In this document: piece after piece, positions 6,982 through 10,429 of the stretch
Numbering within the stretch: the stretch's first letter is position 1
Layout: each line of letters starts with the position of its first letter
Source: JAOTYV01 sp964469835
GTDB taxonomy: Bacteria; Pseudomonadota; Alphaproteobacteria; UBA8366
Length of the DNA: 10,429 nucleotides
Direction: 5' to 3'
NCBI GenBank assembly: GCA_964469835.1
Contig: CAYYBI010000218.1
Coordinates: 1-10,429, forward strand
Notes under the pieces: model-generated
Told to the model about the DNA's origin: nothing
Databases searched by the model: none
The model's input: the letters and a program-made list of their open reading frames with translations, nothing else
Made by a program: the position numbers and the translations under genes

Positions 6982-7012
6982 GGGGCCGCGGCGTTCACAT
7001 CGCCGCGGCCCC
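6982..7012 (+). terminator. Stable intra-operon hairpin after the binding-protein gene
   Basis: GGGGCCGCGGCG (6982-6993) and CGCCGCGGCCCC (7001-7012) form a perfect 12-base-pair stem with a 7-base loop. No U-tract follows, so it is more likely a 3'-end stabiliser or partial attenuator than a full terminator. In such operons a hairpin here commonly keeps binding-protein mRNA more abundant than permease mRNA. Confidence 0.6.
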
Positions 7013-7109
7013 GTCCTCTACAACCGCCAACGATCGATTTCCTAGTCGCCATACCGCCGTACCATCGGGCCGTGACGTTCAGAAATCAGATCATGTGGGG
7101 AGACGGGTT

Positions 7110-8057
7110 TTGGCGACCTATATGGTGAAGCGATTCTTCCTGATGCTGCTGACGCTCATCGGGATGTCGATAATCATCTTCGTCCTGCTGCGGCTGATGC
7201 CGGGCAATATCGTGGATATAATGTTCGATTCCGCGGGGTTCGTAGACCCGGCGGAAAAGGCGATAATCGAAAAAGAACTCGGCCTGGACCAACCGATTGC
7301 GGTGCAATACGGTCAATGGATCTGGGGACTCTTGCAGTGGGATCTGGGATTTTCCTATGTCTCCGAAATGCCCGCGGTGGACGAACTCGGGCCCCGCATC
7401 CCCATTACGGCCAAGCTCGCGGCGCTCGCGCTGTTCTTTTCCGTCCTGTTCGGCGTCCCTCTGGGGGTCATCAGCGCGGTCAAGCAGGATACCTGGCTGG
7501 ATTACGGGCTTAGGGTCATAAGTCTGAGCGGATTGTCGATGCCATCCTTCTGGCTCGCGCTGCTCATTCTGATGTTTTGCGTGGCCCAATTCGGCACCAT
7601 TCCGATCTATCTGGATCCGCCGGAAAACCTGTGGGATGAGCTGGTACTTTATAGTCTCCCGGCGGCCGCGGTCGGGTTTCGGAGTTCGGCGCTGATCATG
7701 CGCCTTACGCGCTCGTCCATGCTGGAAGTGCTGCGCCAGGATTATATCCGCACCGCGCGGTCCAAGGGTGCATCCGAAAACACGGTCAACTATTCGCACG
7801 CGCTCAAGAACGCGTTTCTGCCCGTCACCACGATCATCGGCATCGAGGCCGCATTCCTGATCGGCGGGCTCATCATCACCGAGACGGTGTTCAATATTCC
7901 CGGCGTGGCGCACTTCCTCGTGGAGGCGATCCTGATGCGGGATTATCCCATCGTGCAAAATCTGGTGATGTTGGTGGCGCTCATCGTCGTGACGGTCAAT
8001 TTTCTCGTCGATCTAACCTACGGGGCCCTGGATCCACGCATCAAATACGCGGATTAG
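7110..8057 (+). CDS. ABC importer permease, DppB/OppB-like
   Basis: This 315-residue inner-membrane protein is one half of the transport channel of a peptide/nickel-type importer. It opens with the family-typical ATYMVKRFFLMLLTLIGMS, containing the first membrane helix, followed by RLMPGN. The EAA coupling loop is RQDYIRTARSKGASENT (about residues 209-225), which docks onto the ATPases. The C-terminus DPRIKYAD is characteristic of this subunit. The start is uncertain. I prefer TTG at 7110 because GGGGAGA (7097-7103) sits six bases before it and it matches where relatives begin; GTG at 7095 would add five residues but lacks a good ribosome-binding site, and ATG at 7122 would also work but has a poor one. 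The gap of nearly 150 bases after the binding-protein gene holds the hairpin. Substrate specificity is not readable here. Confidence 0.9.
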   Translation: MATYMVKRFFLMLLTLIGMSIIIFVLLRLMPGNIVDIMFDSAGFVDPAEKAIIEKELGLDQPIAVQYGQWIWGLLQWDLGFSYVSEMPAVDELGPRIPITAKLAALALFFSVLFGVPLGVISAVKQDTWLDYGLRVISLSGLSMPSFWLALLILMFCVAQFGTIPIYLDPPENLWDELVLYSLPAAAVGFRSSALIMRLTRSSMLEVLRQDYIRTARSKGASENTVNYSHALKNAFLPVTTIIGIEAAFLIGGLIITETVFNIPGVAHFLVEAILMRDYPIVQNLVMLVALIVVTVNFLVDLTYGALDPRIKYAD

Positions 8058-8089
8058 ACTCCACGACGGTACAGGCAGGAGAATAAGCA

Positions 8090-8983
8090 GTGGTAGACAT
8101 CGACCATAATGCGGAACTGGCCCGAGCGGGTGCGAACATCGACAGCCGGTGGAGCGCCATCCTGCACTTCGCCCGCCACTATCCCCTGGCCATGTTCGGG
8201 ATCGTGATTGTGGTAATCTTCGTGTTTGCAGCCGTCTTTGCGGAATTTATCACCGCTCACGATCCGTTATCGACCCACTCGGCGCTTTCCTTGTCGCCGC
8301 CGACCACCGAGAATTTTCTGGGCTCCGACATGATGGGGCGGGATATGTTCGCCCGCATCGTGTACGGCGCGCGGATTTCGTTGATCGTCGCCGTATCCTC
8401 GACGTTGCTCGGCGGGATTATCGGCGTCTTCATCGGGTTGATGTCCGGTTATCTGCTCGGCTGGTTCGATCTGTTGATGCAACGCGTCATCGACATCATG
8501 CAGGCCCTGCCGCTTCTGGTGCTGGCCCTGGTAATGGCGGCCTCGCTCGGCCCGTCATTGGAAAACACCATCCTGGCCATCTCCATACCCTTGGTGCCAC
8601 GCATAGCGCGGGTGGTCCGGTCCAGTACCTTGTCGCTCCGCGAAATGCCCTTCGTCGAAGCGGCACGCGCCGCCGGCATGTCGGAATTGCGTGTCGCGAT
8701 CCGGCATGTATTACCCAACACGCTGGCGCCATTGATCGTGCTGGCCACGGCTCAACTCGGCTCGGCCATCCTCGTCGAAGCCTCCCTCTCCTTCCTGGGC
8801 CTCGGCGTTCCCGAGCCGCACCCGTCCTGGGGCCGCATGCTCTCCGAGAACGCGGCCGAATATGCGCGGGTCGCGCCATGGCTGGTGATATTCCCCGGCC
8901 TGGCGATCAGCCTCGTCGTGTTCGGTACCAACCTACTGGGTGACGCCCTGCGCGATATCCTCGACCCGCGGCAGCGTCACTAA
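8090..8983 (+). CDS. ABC importer permease, DppC/OppC-like
   Basis: This 297-residue inner-membrane protein is the second channel subunit, pairing with the DppB-like protein just upstream. A short polar N-terminal tail precedes the first helix (about 33-52). The extracytoplasmic stretch with HDPL (57-60) and FLGSDMMGRDMFARIVYG (76-93) is a hallmark of DppC/OppC proteins. The EAA loop is PFVEAARAAGMSELRVAIRH (187-206), and the segment LSFLGLGVPEPHPSWGRM (233-250) is also typical. It starts at GTG 8090, with AGGAG (8077-8081) eight bases upstream. It lies 32 bases after the first permease and about 40 before the ATPase, consistent with one transcript. Confidence 0.92.
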   Translation: MVDIDHNAELARAGANIDSRWSAILHFARHYPLAMFGIVIVVIFVFAAVFAEFITAHDPLSTHSALSLSPPTTENFLGSDMMGRDMFARIVYGARISLIVAVSSTLLGGIIGVFIGLMSGYLLGWFDLLMQRVIDIMQALPLLVLALVMAASLGPSLENTILAISIPLVPRIARVVRSSTLSLREMPFVEAARAAGMSELRVAIRHVLPNTLAPLIVLATAQLGSAILVEASLSFLGLGVPEPHPSWGRMLSENAAEYARVAPWLVIFPGLAISLVVFGTNLLGDALRDILDPRQRH

Positions 8984-9024
8984 CAATGAACATGATCGTG
9001 CAACAAAGATTGGTGGGTGAGTAA

Positions 9025-10092
9025 ATGGCTGAAACGGCAAGCGACGAGATTTCGCCGCCCGAGAACGTCGTTCCCCAAACCGACGAATTGGCGATGGAGG
9101 TGGAGGGGCTCAAGACGTACTTCTTCACCCGCCAGGGAACCGTCAAGGCGGTCGATGACGTATCGTTCTATCTCAAGAAGGGTGAGACGCTCGGGATTGT
9201 CGGTGAATCGGGCTGCGGCAAGAGCATCACCGCGCTATCCCTTATGCGTCTGGTGCCGGACCCACCGGGGAAAAACGTCGGCGGCTCGGTAAAACTCGAC
9301 GGGCAGAGCCTGCTCGAACTCGATGAAGCCGCAATGCGGGACATCCGCGGCAACGAGATGTCGATGATCTTTCAGGAGCCGATGACCTCGCTTAATCCGG
9401 TATTTACGATCGGCCACCAGATCAGCGAAGCGCTGATCCTGCATCAGGGATTGAACAAGGCCGAGGCCATGGAGCGATCCGTGGAGATGCTCGAATTTGT
9501 AAAAATCCCCGAGACCCGGCAACGCGTAAAGGAATACCCCCACCAACTGTCCGGCGGAATGCGGCAGCGGGTCATGATCGCCATGGCGCTCGCCTGCAAC
9601 CCAAAGGTCCTGATCGCCGACGAACCGACCACCGCGCTGGACGTGACCATTCAGGCACAAATTTTGGATCTGATATTGGACCTTCAGAAACGGTTGGGAA
9701 CGGCGGTTATCCTGATCACTCATGATTTGGGCGTCATCGCCGAGACCGCAAAGCGGGTCGTGGTCATGTATGCCGGCAAGAAGGTCGAGGAAGCAGACGT
9801 TGGCGACCTGTTTGCCAAGCCCTTGCACCCTTACACCCACGGATTGCTTGCCTCCGTACCGCATTTGGATGTGATGAAGGACAAGGACGCAGCGCCGGTC
9901 GAACGGCTGGCGGAAATCCCGGGCATCGTCCCGCTCTTGATCGACCTTCCCCAGGGCTGCACCTTCGCGCCCCGCTGCCCCTTCGCCGACGAGAAATGCA
10001 CATCGGAGTATCCTCCATACACGGAGCGAAAACCCGGCCATTCCGTTGCCTGCTGGCATTCTGACAAACTCTATGGAGGCGGCAATGGTTGA
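9025..10092 (+). CDS. ABC importer ATPase, DppD/OppD-like
   Basis: This 355-residue cytoplasmic ATPase powers the importer. Motifs in order: Walker A GESGCGKS (60-67), Q-loop Q117 in IFQEP, signature LSGGMRQR (175-182), Walker B VLIADEP (195-201, catalytic E200) and switch H233 in ITHD. The C-terminal oligopeptide/dipeptide extension has four cysteines, C312, C318, C325 and C343 (in GCTFAPRCPF...KC...ACW). This pattern is widespread in the family and has been associated with an iron-sulfur cluster in DppD-type structures. Length is normal. ATG 9025 follows a weak purine-rich site (GGTGGGTGAG), suggesting modest translation. Its last eight bases overlap the start of the second ATPase gene, so the two are probably co-translated and form a heterodimer. 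Confidence 0.93.
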   Translation: MAETASDEISPPENVVPQTDELAMEVEGLKTYFFTRQGTVKAVDDVSFYLKKGETLGIVGESGCGKSITALSLMRLVPDPPGKNVGGSVKLDGQSLLELDEAAMRDIRGNEMSMIFQEPMTSLNPVFTIGHQISEALILHQGLNKAEAMERSVEMLEFVKIPETRQRVKEYPHQLSGGMRQRVMIAMALACNPKVLIADEPTTALDVTIQAQILDLILDLQKRLGTAVILITHDLGVIAETAKRVVVMYAGKKVEEADVGDLFAKPLHPYTHGLLASVPHLDVMKDKDAAPVERLAEIPGIVPLLIDLPQGCTFAPRCPFADEKCTSEYPPYTERKPGHSVACWHSDKLYGGGNG

Positions 10093-10429
10093 GGCGCGCG
10101 AGGACAACGCAGCGCCCGGGCTTGCGGGCGGCAATACGCCGGTACTGAATGTTAAGGGGCTGAAGAAGCACTTTCCCATCAAGAAAGGCATTCTGTCGCA
10201 CACGGTTGGCCATGTGTATGCGGTGGACGGCGTCAGCTTCCATATCAATGAAGGCGAAACGCTGGGATTGGTGGGCGAAAGCGGATGCGGCAAATCGACG
10301 GTCGGCAGGACCGTGCTGCGCCTGCTGGATCCGACCGACGGCGCGATCGAAGTCGGCGGGACGGATATTACCAAGTTGGGAAAGACCGAATTACGGGCTT
10401 TCCGGAGGCAAATGCAGATCATCTTCCAG
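10085..10429 (+). CDS. ABC importer ATPase, DppF/OppF-like (partial, cut by window end)
   Basis: Only the first 115 residues are present. They include a short polar N-terminus, the A-loop region VYAVDGVSF (44-52), Walker A GESGCGKS (64-71) and the approach to the Q-loop, IIFQ, whose glutamine is the last codon in the window. The segment KHFPIKKG (28-35) is typical of DppF/OppF proteins and distinguishes it from the DppD-like partner. GGAGG at 10075-10079 lies five bases before ATG 10085, inside the end of the previous gene. It is expected to pair with that ATPase to complete a five-component importer. The rest lies outside the window. Confidence 0.9.
   Translation, partial: MVEAREDNAAPGLAGGNTPVLNVKGLKKHFPIKKGILSHTVGHVYAVDGVSFHINEGETLGLVGESGCGKSTVGRTVLRLLDPTDGAIEVGGTDITKLGKTELRAFRRQMQIIFQ

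Noticed and set aside
6291..7958. Two minus-strand open frames opposite the binding protein and first permease
   Set aside because: Both are antisense to confident genes, and the second has a low-complexity charged composition rich in R, D, Q and H typical of mirror frames.
9235..10422. Minus-strand open frame of about 395 codons opposite the two ATPase genes
   Set aside because: It spans two well-defined ABC ATPases on the plus strand. The long frame is a by-product of GC-rich codon usage and has no family signature.

Overview
The window reads as a chromosomal segment of a moderately GC-rich alphaproteobacterium, possibly Rhodospirillales-like. This is judged from codon usage, GTG/TTG starts, GC-rich hairpin terminators and the style of the peptide-type ABC operon. 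No rRNA, tRNA, insertion sequence or CRISPR array was seen, so the placement is inference.

Left part (1-604): no gene can be supported. Centre-left (605-4676) is a compact locus for inositol-phosphate chemistry. A putative flippase-like membrane protein (605-1633) overlaps by ATGA with a CDP-alcohol phosphotransferase carrying a degenerate nucleotidyltransferase-like N-terminus (1630-2790). Facing them is one long gene (2787-4676, minus strand) that fuses a myo-inositol-1-phosphate synthase to a sugar-nucleotidyltransferase domain resembling inositol-1-phosphate cytidylyltransferase. The two convergent genes share a palindromic CTAG that holds both stop codons. The apparent route is glucose-6-phosphate to inositol-1-phosphate to CDP-inositol (both by the fusion protein), then transfer of phosphoinositol to an acceptor in the membrane by the CDP-alcohol phosphotransferase. 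The acceptor could be another inositol phosphate (a di-myo-inositol phosphodiester) or a lipid alcohol (an inositol lipid). The flippase-like protein could move or shield the product.

Middle (4677-5363) is a divergent intergenic region of about 690 bases. It holds a candidate promoter for the inositol gene, a perfect TATAAT followed by a small hairpin and a strong rho-independent-type terminator that serves no visible gene (a candidate small RNA), and a candidate promoter and strong Shine-Dalgarno for the next operon.

Right part (5364-10429) is an ABC importer operon of the dipeptide/oligopeptide/nickel class on the plus strand: a periplasmic binding protein with signal peptide, two permeases, a first ATPase, and the start of a second ATPase cut by the window edge. 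A stable hairpin lies between the binding protein and the first permease and may set the excess of binding protein over membrane components. The two halves are divergently transcribed and nothing in the sequence links their functions.
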